Source: an uncultured Clostridia bacterium (GTDB lineage: Bacteria > Bacillota > Clostridia > Christensenellales > UBA1242). Taken from it: a stretch of 54,355 nucleotides of DNA. The DNA lies in NCBI GenBank assembly GCA_944383335.1, contig CALWPD010000004.1:1-54355 (forward strand). Reading direction: 5' to 3'. Made by a program: the position numbers and the translations under genes. Positions 14,998 through 24,080 of the stretch are shown here, in pieces; the stretch's first letter is position 1; each line of letters begins with the position of its first letter. A model generated the notes under the pieces. The model had not been told where the DNA came from. It was given only the letters and a program-made list of their open reading frames with translations, and ran no database searches.

Positions 14998-15948
14998 GAT
15001 AAGATAAGCACCAAATATACCAATAACAGGATAAAAGTATTTTATTAAAAAATCAAACTTAACAAAAGAACATACGGCACATAAAACAACTGTAAAAATA
15101 GAATTTAAAATTTTATATTTAAAATTAAAAAATGATTTTACAGTAATAGTTGTGCTTATGAGTGTCGTTATTATTGCAAACTCAATTAAAACTGCATATA
15201 GTATATAAAGCAAATTATGACTTTGAGCGAGCGACAGCATTGGTATGCTGTCGCTTATTGTTTCTGGATTAGATAACCCAGCAAAAATCATAACCGTCAT
15301 TATCACACATAAAATGACAGATGTCCAAAAACTTATTTGTTTACATTGTTTATCTGTTAGTCTAAATGCAGATGATGATATAACAAAATAACTTAAAAAT
15401 ACATTTCTTGTTACATATGTAATGGAATTGTAGGGCAGAAGGATAATGTTAGAAAGGATAGTGTTATGAAGTCCATCAAAGTTAGAGAAACAAATTATGC
15501 AAATAATAATAATGGTAATTGGAATTGTAATCATACAAATAATATTTAAATATTTTAAATTTTTATTAATTAAAAAAAACAAAGAAAAAATAACTATAAT
15601 TATAAATAATATTTCATAAAAAACTGAGGAGATTTCGAGAGACTCTCTTAATCCACTAATCATAGTGGAAGAGATTATAACAAATGAGATAAATGTAAAA
15701 AATTTTATTAATTTATTATTTTTTTTAAATATTATATAATTTAATTGATTAGTATTTTTTATATCGTTTTTTGCACCTATTATTAAAAGTTTGTATATGC
15801 AAAAATAAAATCCAAAAAAAATAATAGGCAAACTCAAGAATGAATAATAGCCAAATATTGTGAAAAATGTTGTAATTTCTTTGCCACTCGCAAAGCCTGC
15901 TCCAATAATTGTCCCTAAAATTAAGAGTGTAATTTTTAAGCATCTCAT
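14917..15948 (-). CDS. YkvI-like membrane carrier
   Basis: The 343-residue protein is hydrophobic throughout, with about ten predicted membrane helices. It begins with the pattern LLILGTIIGAGFASGKEI, typical of the YkvI family (COG3949), which is distantly related to branched-chain amino acid and other LeuT-fold carriers. The start at 15948 (MRCLKITLL) has no clear ribosome site. Its 3' end overlaps the importer permease gene by 81 bp in the opposite orientation, and the two reading frames both look real because each encodes a normal family C-terminus. It is divergent from the secreted protein at 16015. The substrate is unknown; YkvI members have no settled function. Confidence 0.75.
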   Translation of the reverse strand: MRCLKITLLILGTIIGAGFASGKEITTFFTIFGYYSFLSLPIIFFGFYFCIYKLLIIGAKNDIKNTNQLNYIIFKKNNKLIKFFTFISFVIISSTMISGLRESLEISSVFYEILFIIIVIFSLFFLINKNLKYLNIICMITIPITIIIICIICFSNFDGLHNTILSNIILLPYNSITYVTRNVFLSYFVISSSAFRLTDKQCKQISFWTSVILCVIMTVMIFAGLSNPETISDSIPMLSLAQSHNLLYILYAVLIEFAIITTLISTTITVKSFFNFKYKILNSIFTVVLCAVCSFVKFDFLIKYFYPVIGIFGAYLILFLMFPNLFFQNTNKKIHDASKNTKY

Positions 15949-16014
15949 AGAATATATTTATTTATTAAAAGTAAAAATTATAATAAAAAAGTATAATTAA
16001 TATAAAATAATAAT

Positions 16015-16623
16015 ATGAATTCAAAAGTAGTGAGCATATTTTTATTAATTATACTGTTTGCATTTTGTTTTTCAAGTGTTATACCTTATCCAAATTTTGT
16101 CAATGACAATTTCTTGCTTGCAAAGGACCAACAGACCATAAATGACAAATATGAAAAAGAAGAGCATATTGTCGAAGATAATTCTGCCGAAGTTGAAGTT
16201 CTTTCATATGATTGGTTTGATTTTATGGATGAACATTTCACAAAATATGAAACGGTTAGAGTTATTGATATTTGGAGTGAAACGGAATATTATGTTCAGC
16301 GTTTTGGTGGGTACAATCATGCAGATGTTCAAACAATAGATGTTGAAAATACAGAAATATTCAAGAAAATTTATGGAGGTGAATGGTCATGGGCACGCAG
16401 ACCTGTTTGGGTTGAAATAGATGGACAATTTTTTGCAGGTTCAACTAATGGTATGCCGCACGGGTTTTCAATTTTGGACAATGGAGAAGGTGGGCATACA
16501 TGCATACATTTTTTAAATAGCAAAACGCATGGTACAAAAAGGGTTGATGAAAAACATCAAGAATGTGTTAGTATCGCATCACAAAATAAGGCACTCTTAA
16601 ATGAGTACCTTTTTAAAAAATAA
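16015..16623 (+). CDS. Secreted protein with conserved Trp/His/Cys-rich C-terminal domain
   Basis: The 202-residue protein starts with a signal peptide (hydrophobic 5-22). After an acidic linker, a domain runs from about residue 75. It has the pattern YYVQRFGGYNHADVQ, then GGEWSWARRPVWVEI, NGMPHGFSI, GHTCIHFLNSKTHG and DEKHQECV. I recognise this set of motifs from secreted Bacillota proteins, where it is often attached to peptidoglycan-binding or SH3 modules, but I know of no assigned activity. The conserved histidines, cysteine and Asp look like a catalytic or metal site. It has no Shine-Dalgarno sequence; the region before the ATG is A/T only. It ends 2 bp from the convergent permease gene. 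Confidence 0.6.
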   Translation: MNSKVVSIFLLIILFAFCFSSVIPYPNFVNDNFLLAKDQQTINDKYEKEEHIVEDNSAEVEVLSYDWFDFMDEHFTKYETVRVIDIWSETEYYVQRFGGYNHADVQTIDVENTEIFKKIYGGEWSWARRPVWVEIDGQFFAGSTNGMPHGFSILDNGEGGHTCIHFLNSKTHGTKRVDEKHQECVSIASQNKALLNEYLFKK

Positions 16624-16625
16624 CT

Positions 16626-18350
16626 TTAGGTTATATCTCGTCTTTTAAATATTAGATGCGATAATGCATTAAATACTACAATCATAAGCCCAAGAACAAT
16701 GGCACTTGTCAAGAAATTGCTGTCAGGCAAAATATTCATACTTAACATTCCAAGTTTGGAATTACCAAAGTATTTGAATAAATCAAAGTGTCCAAAAGGG
16801 GTATATTTTAACCAAGCACCACCTATAAGACCATTTAAGACCACTTGTGTGGCGTATATAATTGTTGTCAAGAAAACTGATAATGTATTGGACTTAAATA
16901 ACAAGCATATAAGCATTGAAAGTGATATATAAAATAATAAATTGACGACAAGTGAAAACAAGTATAATATTAAAAGTAGAGCAGGGTGTATTGAAATAAC
17001 CGAAGAAGCATTAAACACAACAAGACATTGTGTTGTTGGCAAGCCATACATTACACTCCCAACGACAAATGAAGCAATAGTGGATATTATCGTAAGCATT
17101 ATACCAAACATCAAACAAGATAGAAATTTACCAGAAAAAAGTTTATTTCTTGTGTAAGGTCTAATTGCAATCATTTTCATAGTTCCACTAGATTGGTCGC
17201 CCGCTATGCTACTGCAAGCATAAAATATCGTAAACACTATAATTAATACACTTAGAATTTGCATAGAGTAAACTGTGTAATCATATGCATTACTTGTTGC
17301 ACCGGAAGCGACATTAAAGTTGAATGATGTAAGATAGTTGTATTCAAAATCATTGTTTTCAAGTAAATAATCGTATATTTTATTTTTTTCGTTTAAAGCA
17401 TACTTTGAAACTTCGTTATAACCAATAAGGTTTTTAAGTTCTGTATCAGATTTATCACCAATTCTAAGTAGCATAAATTTATTTTCAAGTAAAGTCATAT
17501 TCATTTGTGCATAAGAATTGTACTGTGCAATGTATTCGTTGATTTGCGAAATATCATCTTCGTCTGTGCTTTGATATATATCGTTGTCAGCAATAAAGTC
17601 CTCAATTTGTTTGTTATAAACATCATTTAAAGTTTGTTTTGCGTTAGTATAATAAGTTTGTATAAGTTCATTATATGTGTCTATATCGATTGACAATTTT
17701 TCCAAATTTGAAACAATTTGCCTAGATGAAGGTATTGTATAGTTTTGCCTTATTGTATTTGCTAGATTAATAAAATAAGAAGGAGTGTTTGATGCATTTG
17801 AATTTTGGGGTATCACATCATACAGCTTTTCAATTTCATTGAAAATTGTATTGTATTCTGAAATTGTAAAATAGAAATTGAGCGTTTCGCCTTTTAATGT
17901 TGCGAGATAACTCATAAGGTCAGAACACATTTGTTTTAATTCATTAAATGTTGCAACAAATGATGCCATTCCGCCCGTTGAAGCGGATATTTGGTCCTCT
18001 TTAAGATCGTTTGTAATGCAAGAATAAATAGCATAAACTCTATCTTGAAGGTTTTTTAGTTTATCATCTTTTGCAATACTATCAAATTGGTCTTCTATTT
18101 GCTTAAAGAGCGTCTCAAAAGAGTTGTCTATGCTAGATTTATTTATTGAATTGGCAGAGCTTTTGAATTGTTGGTATACAGCACTCACACTTTGGCCAGA
18201 ATATGAGAGTTTTATAGTGTTTTGCGTAGGAGAGTAAAGTAGGTTAGTAAGTATCAAAATGATGATCAAAAGGGCCGTCAAAATAAATATAGATGGCCTA
18301 TAAAAAATTTTATTTAATTCTGCTTTGGCAAGCCTAAAAATTTTACTCAT
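16626..18350 (-). CDS. ABC-2 type exporter permease with a large extracytoplasmic loop
   Basis: The 574-residue membrane protein has one helix near the N-terminus (about 18-40). A loop of about 310 residues outside the membrane follows, rich in Asn, Ser and Tyr and largely helical. Five more helices lie between about 360 and 570. The YSMQILSVLIIVFTIFYACSSI and DQSSGTMKMIAIRPYTRNKLFSGKF segments (each read in parts) are typical of ABC-2 permeases. AGGAG precedes the start, 8 bp after the end of the ATPase gene. With the ATPase it should form an exporter or a bacitracin/lantibiotic-type self-protection system. The cargo is unknown. Confidence 0.8.
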   Translation of the reverse strand: MSKIFRLAKAELNKIFYRPSIFILTALLIIILILTNLLYSPTQNTIKLSYSGQSVSAVYQQFKSSANSINKSSIDNSFETLFKQIEDQFDSIAKDDKLKNLQDRVYAIYSCITNDLKEDQISASTGGMASFVATFNELKQMCSDLMSYLATLKGETLNFYFTISEYNTIFNEIEKLYDVIPQNSNASNTPSYFINLANTIRQNYTIPSSRQIVSNLEKLSIDIDTYNELIQTYYTNAKQTLNDVYNKQIEDFIADNDIYQSTDEDDISQINEYIAQYNSYAQMNMTLLENKFMLLRIGDKSDTELKNLIGYNEVSKYALNEKNKIYDYLLENNDFEYNYLTSFNFNVASGATSNAYDYTVYSMQILSVLIIVFTIFYACSSIAGDQSSGTMKMIAIRPYTRNKLFSGKFLSCLMFGIMLTIISTIASFVVGSVMYGLPTTQCLVVFNASSVISIHPALLLILYLFSLVVNLLFYISLSMLICLLFKSNTLSVFLTTIIYATQVVLNGLIGGAWLKYTPFGHFDLFKYFGNSKLGMLSMNILPDSNFLTSAIVLGLMIVVFNALSHLIFKRRDIT

Positions 18351-18358
18351 ATCTTCTC

Positions 18359-19327
18359 CTAACTGATTGCAGTATTGTGGCTTTGGTTGATAATATTTAA
18401 AAATACATCTTCAAGCGAATAATCAACATCACCGGCAGCATAAACAAGAACTTTCTTTTGTGTTAGCATAACAATCATTTGTGGCAAACTGTTTCTATTT
18501 TTTGCATTTATATAAACTTTATTTCCTTGAATTTTAACTTTTGCTTTAAAAAATTGCATTATTAGTTTTCCAGCGAAATTTGGAGCATTACACTTTATAA
18601 ACTGAGAGCCTGCTTGAAGGCAGCTGTGTTTAATTTCTTCCATTGTCTTGACTTGGATAATTTTGCCTTTGTCAATAATTGCGACAATATCGCACAAGTT
18701 TTCCATTTCGCTAAGTATGTGGCTTGATATCAAAATAGAAATTCCTTCTTTGTAAGCAAGTTGTTTAAGCATCATTCTGAATTCTCTAATACCATTTGCG
18801 TCAAGGCCATTTGTTGGTTCGTCAAGAATCAATAGTTTTGGATGGTTTAAAAGTGCTTGTGCAACCCCTAGACGCTGTTTCATACCAAGTGAATATTTGC
18901 CAACTTTGTCTTTAATTCTGTTACCTAGGCCTACAAGAGTTGCAACTTCCTCTATCCTTTTATTTGATACATTTCCAGAAAGTTTGGCAAAAAATTTTAG
19001 GTTATTATATCCTGATAGATAGGGATAAAAAACAGGAGTTTCAATCATTGCACCAACGTTTTTTATGGCTTTTTCAAATGCTGTCTTAACTGAATATCCA
19101 CAAATAAAAGCATTGCCAGAAGTTATATGAGCAAGTCCTGTTAGCATTTTGATAGTAGTGCTTTTTCCCGCACCGTTTGCACCCAAAAAACCCATAATTT
19201 GACCGGGAAAAACATTAAGCGATATGTTGTTTACCGCGACTCTGTTACCATACCTTTTGGTCAAATTGACAAGGCTTAATATTGGTTTTGTTACTTGTTG
19301 TTGACTTGGATTTATTTTTCTCTCCAT
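18359..19327 (-). CDS. ABC exporter ATP-binding protein
   Basis: The 322-residue ATPase begins immediately after the stop of the DUF4364 gene (TAA then ATG), with GAGG inside that gene's end. Motifs are intact: Walker A GANGAGKST near 55-63, signature YSLGMKQRLGVAQAL near 148-162, Walker B LLILDEPTNGLD near 169-180, and an H-loop in ISSHILSEMENL. The order and the LGMKQR form of the signature belong to the ABC-2 export group (BcrA/NatA-like). A C-terminal extension of about 90 residues follows the ATPase core, as in many BcrA-like proteins. It works with the 574-residue permease downstream; the exported substrate is not known. Confidence 0.9.
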   Translation of the reverse strand: MERKINPSQQQVTKPILSLVNLTKRYGNRVAVNNISLNVFPGQIMGFLGANGAGKSTTIKMLTGLAHITSGNAFICGYSVKTAFEKAIKNVGAMIETPVFYPYLSGYNNLKFFAKLSGNVSNKRIEEVATLVGLGNRIKDKVGKYSLGMKQRLGVAQALLNHPKLLILDEPTNGLDANGIREFRMMLKQLAYKEGISILISSHILSEMENLCDIVAIIDKGKIIQVKTMEEIKHSCLQAGSQFIKCNAPNFAGKLIMQFFKAKVKIQGNKVYINAKNRNSLPQMIVMLTQKKVLVYAAGDVDYSLEDVFLNIINQSHNTAIS

Positions 19328-19876
19328 TTATTCCTCAATATCAATTAATGTTTCATATACATTTTCATAAATAATATGCGCTTTTTCTCGCCAAATGTTT
19401 GTTGCGCCTATTGCGCTCTGCCTTGAAGGAGCTTTTATTTTAATCTCAAACATAGGCTCATCAATGAGTGCAGATCTTATTTTTAAACACACAGTGTAAC
19501 TACCGTCAGAGTTTCTATCAATGGTGCTTACATATTCTTGAGAGCGTTTAAAGGCCATCCTATTTTCTTTTACGTATTCTGTGATTTGGTCTCTTAGATC
19601 TTTATCTATCCTTTCATAGAAGTGTGATAGACAATTTCTTCCAGTATAGGTTATTGTGTACCTATCTTCTTCACTATTTCCGTTTGTTTTATAAATAAAG
19701 CCCGCCTCAACAAGATTATAAATAATCTCCTTACACTCCATATAATTATTTATCCAATTATTTTTGCCGTAACAAATATCAATAATTGATTGTTCTGTTA
19801 AGGGAATTTCAATTTTCTCTAATACAAACAGCACAATAAGTTTATATAACGTTGTCTCTTGTTCACGGTTATCCAT
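19328..19876 (-). CDS. DUF4364 family protein, putative transcriptional regulator
   Basis: The start is the ATG at 19876, which follows GGAGAT; an upstream in-frame ATG at 19906 lacks a ribosome site. The 182-residue protein matches the DUF4364 pattern: an N-terminal helix set (YKLIVLFVLEKIEIPLTEQSI) that looks like a winged helix, the segment YNLVEAGFIY, then YTITYTGRNCLSHFYERI, and a C-terminal beta part with SYTVCLKIRSAL. Members are common in Clostridia and are thought, from this fold, to bind DNA. It is the first gene of a three-gene operon with an ABC exporter, so it may control that exporter; this is inference. Confidence 0.75.
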   Translation of the reverse strand: MDNREQETTLYKLIVLFVLEKIEIPLTEQSIIDICYGKNNWINNYMECKEIIYNLVEAGFIYKTNGNSEEDRYTITYTGRNCLSHFYERIDKDLRDQITEYVKENRMAFKRSQEYVSTIDRNSDGSYTVCLKIRSALIDEPMFEIKIKAPSRQSAIGATNIWREKAHIIYENVYETLIDIEE

Positions 19877-19960
19877 TTTATCTCCACTTTTGAAATATGA
19901 TATCACATTATATCGTAACTAGTCAAATATATATAAAAATAATGTAATTAATCAAAGGGG

Positions 19961-19989
19961 TTGAAATATAACTTGTCCTATGTTAAACT
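19961..19989 (+). promoter_or_regulatory. Promoter for gene at 20013
   Basis: TTGAAA (19961-19966), 17-bp spacer, TAAACT (19984-19989), then AAGGAG before the ATG at 20013. On the opposite strand, TTGACT (about 19918-19923), an 18-bp spacer and TATCAT could serve the DUF4364 operon. Confidence 0.5.
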
Positions 19990-20012
19990 ATTATAAACAC
20001 CAAGGAGAAAAT

Positions 20013-20801
20013 ATGTTAAGTGATAGGGCTTTAAGAAATGTTCAAGCTTGTCTAGCAAGTTGTGATGAACTTATAAATGGTAGATTTATTTTTGCCGAGA
20101 ATATTATTGCAAAAATTTTACAGAATATCAGCGACTCAAAAGAAATTTATGATTTGATAGCGGAATGTATGCAAAGCTTCAATTTTGATAGGGAGTTTAA
20201 TAGAGCAAAAGTTAAATTGCCAACAAAAGATGGATATTTTGTTATGCCGGACAGCAAAGCGATAGTGTTGCCATTGGTTTTTTGTATTTTTGTAGATATA
20301 AGAGATAAAAAACTAAACTTGCATGAATTTATCAAAAATTATTTCACCAGTGAAAATATGAATGAATTTGAAAATTTTGCCCAAACTGTTGTTGTTCCGT
20401 TTAAAGAAGCTATTGCATATTGTTTTGATTTGGATAATAATAAAAACCAACCTAAAAGTGAGGGAAAGTCAGATGTGCCAATTACAAATGATATATCCTT
20501 ACCAAATCATGTGGAGATTGAAGATGATCATAGTAATCTTTCAAAACTTATGAAAGATACGAGCATTATTTTAAAGCAAATGCAGGATGAACTTCATGCT
20601 GACAAAAAAACAAAAGAAAATCTTAAAAAAGACCTGGATTACTTTATATTGTGCATGCAAGACTGTATAAAAAAATTAGATATAAAAAACTTAAGTGCAT
20701 ATGTTGTAGGTTTGACTTACATGACTAACAAGGCACATTCATTAAGATTTTTAGTTTCTGACCTTAAACAAAAACTTGGAGAATATTATTCATTAAATTA
20801 A
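20013..20801 (+). CDS. Unrecognised cytoplasmic protein (262 aa)
   Basis: The start at 20013 is chosen because AAGGAG lies 6 bases upstream; a frame from 19980 would start before it, over the promoter. The 262-residue protein has no signal peptide and no membrane helix. The N-terminal 140 residues are mostly helical with one hydrophobic strand (KAIVLPLVFCIFVDI near 80-94). Next comes a low-complexity acidic linker (about 140-180), and the end is a helical region (LSKLMKDTSIILKQMQDEL) that may form a coiled coil. No family or catalytic motif was recognised. Its last 9 bp overlap the convergent ylbJ gene. Confidence 0.5.
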   Translation: MLSDRALRNVQACLASCDELINGRFIFAENIIAKILQNISDSKEIYDLIAECMQSFNFDREFNRAKVKLPTKDGYFVMPDSKAIVLPLVFCIFVDIRDKKLNLHEFIKNYFTSENMNEFENFAQTVVVPFKEAIAYCFDLDNNKNQPKSEGKSDVPITNDISLPNHVEIEDDHSNLSKLMKDTSIILKQMQDELHADKKTKENLKKDLDYFILCMQDCIKKLDIKNLSAYVVGLTYMTNKAHSLRFLVSDLKQKLGEYYSLN

Positions 20802-21743
20802 CATTATTGCAAGCACAGCGCATATGATTGTGGAGAAAATCATATGTGTTGTTTTTTGTTTAATAAAGCAGCCATATGTTGTTATGTCTTTTAAAAATGC
20901 CATTGACTGCATAGTTGTGGATAACCCGCCAAAAGATATAATTGCACTTGAAAGAACCGTTTTTGCATATAAAGAGATTGGTAGAGCCGAAATATCAATA
21001 CAACCTTTTGTAATTTCAAGAAGTCCGCCTAAAGCTGCAGATGAAACATTTTCGTTAATTCCTAATTTTTTAAGGATAAAAACTATCGGGTAAAAAATGT
21101 TTAAACTATTTAAAATTTGAATAAGAATAAAAGCGATAGCTATTATTCCACCAATAAGTACTATAGAAAAAATGCTGTCCATAACGCAACTTGATAAAGT
21201 TGTATCACTATTTTCATTTTTTACAATATATGGAGTATCAGTTATTTTTGTTTTTTTACCTCTATACAAAAGTCCATTTAAAAGTGCACCGAGGATATGT
21301 GATGTATACAAAATATATCCTACCTGTGGAGAAAGTAACATACCAGTACCAACACTTCCCACAATAAACATGGGTCCTGAATTAGAAGTAAATGAGATGC
21401 ATTTTTTTGCCTCATCTTTTGAGAGCATATTGTTTTTGTATAAATCAGATATAAGTTTGCTTCCAACAGGATAGCCTGTGAGAATACTCATAATAAAAGC
21501 GTATGAAGAAATGGGTGGAGTGTGATATGTTTTATACATAAGTCTCCCGAATAAGCTAGAAGCATTTTTTACATATCCAAGAGATGTTAAAAGTTTTGTA
21601 AAAATAAAGAATGGCAATAAAGAAGGTAAAAGTACTGTAGACCAAATAGTTATTGCATTAAAACAAACATCAATATAAGTACTTGGAGATACAATTATTG
21701 CTATTAAAATTATCAATATTGCAATAGATAAAAACTTTTTCAT
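20793..21743 (-). CDS. ylbJ: Sporulation integral membrane protein YlbJ
   Basis: The 316-residue membrane protein carries the nucleoside-recognition/Gate fold of YlbJ. It shows STVLLPSLLPFFIFTKLL near residue 35-52, LTGYPVGSKLISDLY near 88-102, and FTSNSGPMFIVGSVGTGML near 115-133, with a second half repeating the fold (GGLLEITKGCIDIS). In Bacillus subtilis ylbJ belongs to the mother-cell sigma-E regulon and is needed for heat-resistant spores. In Clostridia it often sits near rpmF and the acetate kinase genes, as here. No Shine-Dalgarno sequence is clear before the ATG. It is divergent from pta across 71 bp and overlaps the convergent gene at its end by 9 bp. Confidence 0.85.
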   Translation of the reverse strand: MKKFLSIAILIILIAIIVSPSTYIDVCFNAITIWSTVLLPSLLPFFIFTKLLTSLGYVKNASSLFGRLMYKTYHTPPISSYAFIMSILTGYPVGSKLISDLYKNNMLSKDEAKKCISFTSNSGPMFIVGSVGTGMLLSPQVGYILYTSHILGALLNGLLYRGKKTKITDTPYIVKNENSDTTLSSCVMDSIFSIVLIGGIIAIAFILIQILNSLNIFYPIVFILKKLGINENVSSAALGGLLEITKGCIDISALPISLYAKTVLSSAIISFGGLSTTMQSMAFLKDITTYGCFIKQKTTHMIFSTIICAVLAIMLI

Positions 21744-21752
21744 AAAAACTTT

Positions 21753-21782
21753 TTGACAAAGTGTTTGTCGATATTGTACTAT
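21753..21782 (+). promoter_or_regulatory. pta-ackA promoter with overlapping palindrome
   Basis: TTGACA (21753-21758), 18-bp spacer and TACTAT (21777-21782). A perfect inverted repeat GACAAA-GTG-TTTGTC (21755-21769) overlaps the -35 box, a good position for a repressor or activator site. Confidence 0.6.
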
Positions 21783-21814
21783 ATGTAAGAAAGGTTTTAC
21801 TTAGAAGAGGGCAT

Positions 21815-22795
21815 ATGAATTTTTTTAAGTTCTTAAGAAAACAAGCAAGCAAATTTAAGAAAACAATAGTTTTTCCAGAAGTTGCTTTTTCAGATAGGGT
21901 TATGAAAGCGGTAATTTACCTAAAAAAACATAAAATTTGTGATGTTATTTTAATAGGCGATGAAAGTTCACTTATTATGCAAAATAAGGATTTAAAAGAT
22001 TATAGGATATTAAATCCAAAAACTTTTGAAAAAACAGCTGAGATGACAGATGAACTGTACAATGCAAGGAAACACAAAGGTTTGACGGCGGCTGAAGCAA
22101 AGGAACTTATTTTGGATCCATTTTATTTTGCTACAATGCTTGTAAAATTGGGGTATGCAGACGGAATGGTTGCGGGCGCAGAAGTTCCGACAGCTAAAAC
22201 TTTTAGGCCGGCACTTCAACTTTTAAAAGAAAATGAATTTGTTAGTTCTTTTATGTTAATAGTTGGAAAAAATAAATTGACTGATAATCCATTTGCACTG
22301 GCAGATTGTGGACTTGTTGTTGATCCTACGAGTGATGAGCTTTGTTCCATAGCTGAACGCACAGCATATGAGTATTCGAGGCTTACAAAAAATGTACCAA
22401 AAGTGGCATTCTTGTCTTATTCAACAACGGGCAGTTCAAAAGGAGTAAGCGTTGAAAAAGTCAAAAGTGCATATGATAAATTTGCAAGATTGCATAATGA
22501 TATTGATGCTCAAGGTGAAGTCCAACTTGATTGTGCACTTCTTGAAAATGTTGCCAAGACAAAACTTGGCGATAATGCCAAATACTATGGCAAAAATAAC
22601 GTATTGATATTTCCCGATTTAAATTCGGCAAATATATGCTACAAAGCAATTTCATATTTTGGAAAACTTTGTGCAGTCGGTCCAATCGCTGTTGGCTTTG
22701 CGAAACCTGTAAATGACTTGTCTCGCGGGGCAACGGTAGAGGATATTATAAATTTAACAGCAATCACAGTATTGCAATGTAAGGAGAAACAATGA
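21815..22795 (+). CDS. pta: Phosphate acetyltransferase
   Basis: The start at 21815 (MNFFKFLRKQ) follows AGAGGG by 5 bases; a longer frame from 21761 crosses the promoter. At 326 residues it is the short, catalytic-domain-only form that converts acetyl-CoA and phosphate to acetyl phosphate. Motifs are KTIVFPEVAFSDRVMKAVIY near residue 16, YADGMVAGAEVPTAKTFRPAL near 111-131 (shown in two parts: YADGMVAGAE and VPTAKTFRPAL), LSYSTTGSSKG, and the C-terminal GPIAVGFAKPVNDLSRGAT. It forms an operon with ackA, whose ATG overlaps the TGA stop, and with PFOR provides the acetate fermentation branch. Confidence 0.95.
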   Translation: MNFFKFLRKQASKFKKTIVFPEVAFSDRVMKAVIYLKKHKICDVILIGDESSLIMQNKDLKDYRILNPKTFEKTAEMTDELYNARKHKGLTAAEAKELILDPFYFATMLVKLGYADGMVAGAEVPTAKTFRPALQLLKENEFVSSFMLIVGKNKLTDNPFALADCGLVVDPTSDELCSIAERTAYEYSRLTKNVPKVAFLSYSTTGSSKGVSVEKVKSAYDKFARLHNDIDAQGEVQLDCALLENVAKTKLGDNAKYYGKNNVLIFPDLNSANICYKAISYFGKLCAVGPIAVGFAKPVNDLSRGATVEDIINLTAITVLQCKEKQ

Positions 22796-23988
22796 AAGTT
22801 TTAGTAATTAATGCAGGTAGTAGTTCATTAAAATATCAACTTTTTGATATGAACGGCGAAAAAGTTATAGCAAAAGGTAATTGTGAAAAAATTGGACTTT
22901 CGGACTCGTTTGTTGTATACAAAGGTAATGGTTTGGAAAAGGTAATTGATGTATATATGCCAACTCACACTGAAGCCATACAAGAAGTATTCAAAGTTTT
23001 AACGAGCCAAAATATTGGAGTTTTAAAATCTCTTGATGAAGTTGAAGTTTTTGGACATCGTGTACTTCATGGAGGTGAAATTTATAAAGACAGTGTGGTT
23101 GTAGATGATGAAGTTTTAAAAAATCTTGAAGACTTGAAACCACTTGGCCCACTTCATATGCCGGCCAATATTGCAGGTATTAGGGCTTGTATGAAACTTT
23201 GTCCAAATAAACCAAATGTTGCAGTTTTTGACACGGCATTTCACCAAACAATGCCTGACTATGCTTATCTTTATGGTCTTCCATATGAGGCATATAAAGA
23301 TTGGAAAATAAGGAAATATGGTTTTCACGGAACATCACATAAGTATGTTTCGGGCGAGCTTGCAAAATGCATAGGCAAACCTATAGAGGAGTTAAAACTC
23401 ATAACAATACATTTGGGCAATGGTTCAAGCGTTTGTGCTGTAAAAAATGGCAAAAGCATAGACACTTCAATGGGATTTACACCACTTGAAGGGCTTATTA
23501 TGGGTACAAGATGTGGTGATTTGGATGCTTCTGTTTTGGAATATATTTCAAATAAAACGGGTTGGACTATTGCCGAAATTACAAACTATTTAAACAAAAA
23601 AAGCGGTGTCCTTGGTATAAATGGTGTTTCATCTGATATGCGTGATAACAATGCCCAAATAGAAGCAGGTAACCAAAGAGCAAAATTAGTAATTGAGATG
23701 CTGGCATACAAAATAAAGAAATACATTGGTTCATATGCTGCCGCTATGGGGGGACTTGATGGTATTGCATTCACCGGTGGTGTAGGAGAGAATCAAGAAG
23801 ATGTTCGTGATTACAGCACATCTGACCTTGAATTCTTGGGAATTAAACTTGATAAAGAGAAAAATTATCATATTCCTCGTGGAACAGTTGAAGAATTGTC
23901 AACAAAAGATAGTAAGGTCAAAATCTATCGTATACCAACCAATGAAGAGTTAGTTATAGCGAGAGATTGCGTTAGACTTTGTAAATAA
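22792..23988 (+). CDS. ackA: Acetate kinase
   Basis: The gene overlaps pta by 4 bp (ATGA) with AAGGAG just upstream. The 398-residue enzyme transfers the phosphate of acetyl phosphate to ADP, giving acetate and ATP. It shows the two acetate kinase signatures, LVINAGSSSLKYQLF near residues 3-17 and YGFHGTSHKYVS near 180-191, plus the HLGNGSS nucleotide loop near 207, the MGFTPLEGLIMGTRCGDLD segment, and FTGGVGEN near 325. Length and motifs are normal. The stop is followed by the rpmF promoter; the DUF177 (YceD-like) gene that often lies between ackA and rpmF in Clostridia is absent. Confidence 0.97.
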   Translation: MKVLVINAGSSSLKYQLFDMNGEKVIAKGNCEKIGLSDSFVVYKGNGLEKVIDVYMPTHTEAIQEVFKVLTSQNIGVLKSLDEVEVFGHRVLHGGEIYKDSVVVDDEVLKNLEDLKPLGPLHMPANIAGIRACMKLCPNKPNVAVFDTAFHQTMPDYAYLYGLPYEAYKDWKIRKYGFHGTSHKYVSGELAKCIGKPIEELKLITIHLGNGSSVCAVKNGKSIDTSMGFTPLEGLIMGTRCGDLDASVLEYISNKTGWTIAEITNYLNKKSGVLGINGVSSDMRDNNAQIEAGNQRAKLVIEMLAYKIKKYIGSYAAAMGGLDGIAFTGGVGENQEDVRDYSTSDLEFLGIKLDKEKNYHIPRGTVEELSTKDSKVKIYRIPTNEELVIARDCVRLCK

Positions 23989-23999
23989 TAAAATTTTTG

Positions 24000-24028
24000 T
24001 TGACATAAATATAATTTGATATTATAAT
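24000..24028 (+). promoter_or_regulatory. Consensus promoter of rpmF
   Basis: TTGACA (24000-24005), 17-bp spacer, TATAAT (24023-24028): both hexamers match the sigma-A consensus, as expected for a ribosomal protein gene. A leader of about 45 nt follows. Confidence 0.85.
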
Positions 24029-24080
24029 ATAAAAGTTAAAAATACTGCCTTTATTGGCAAGTTGAATATAGGAGGATAAA

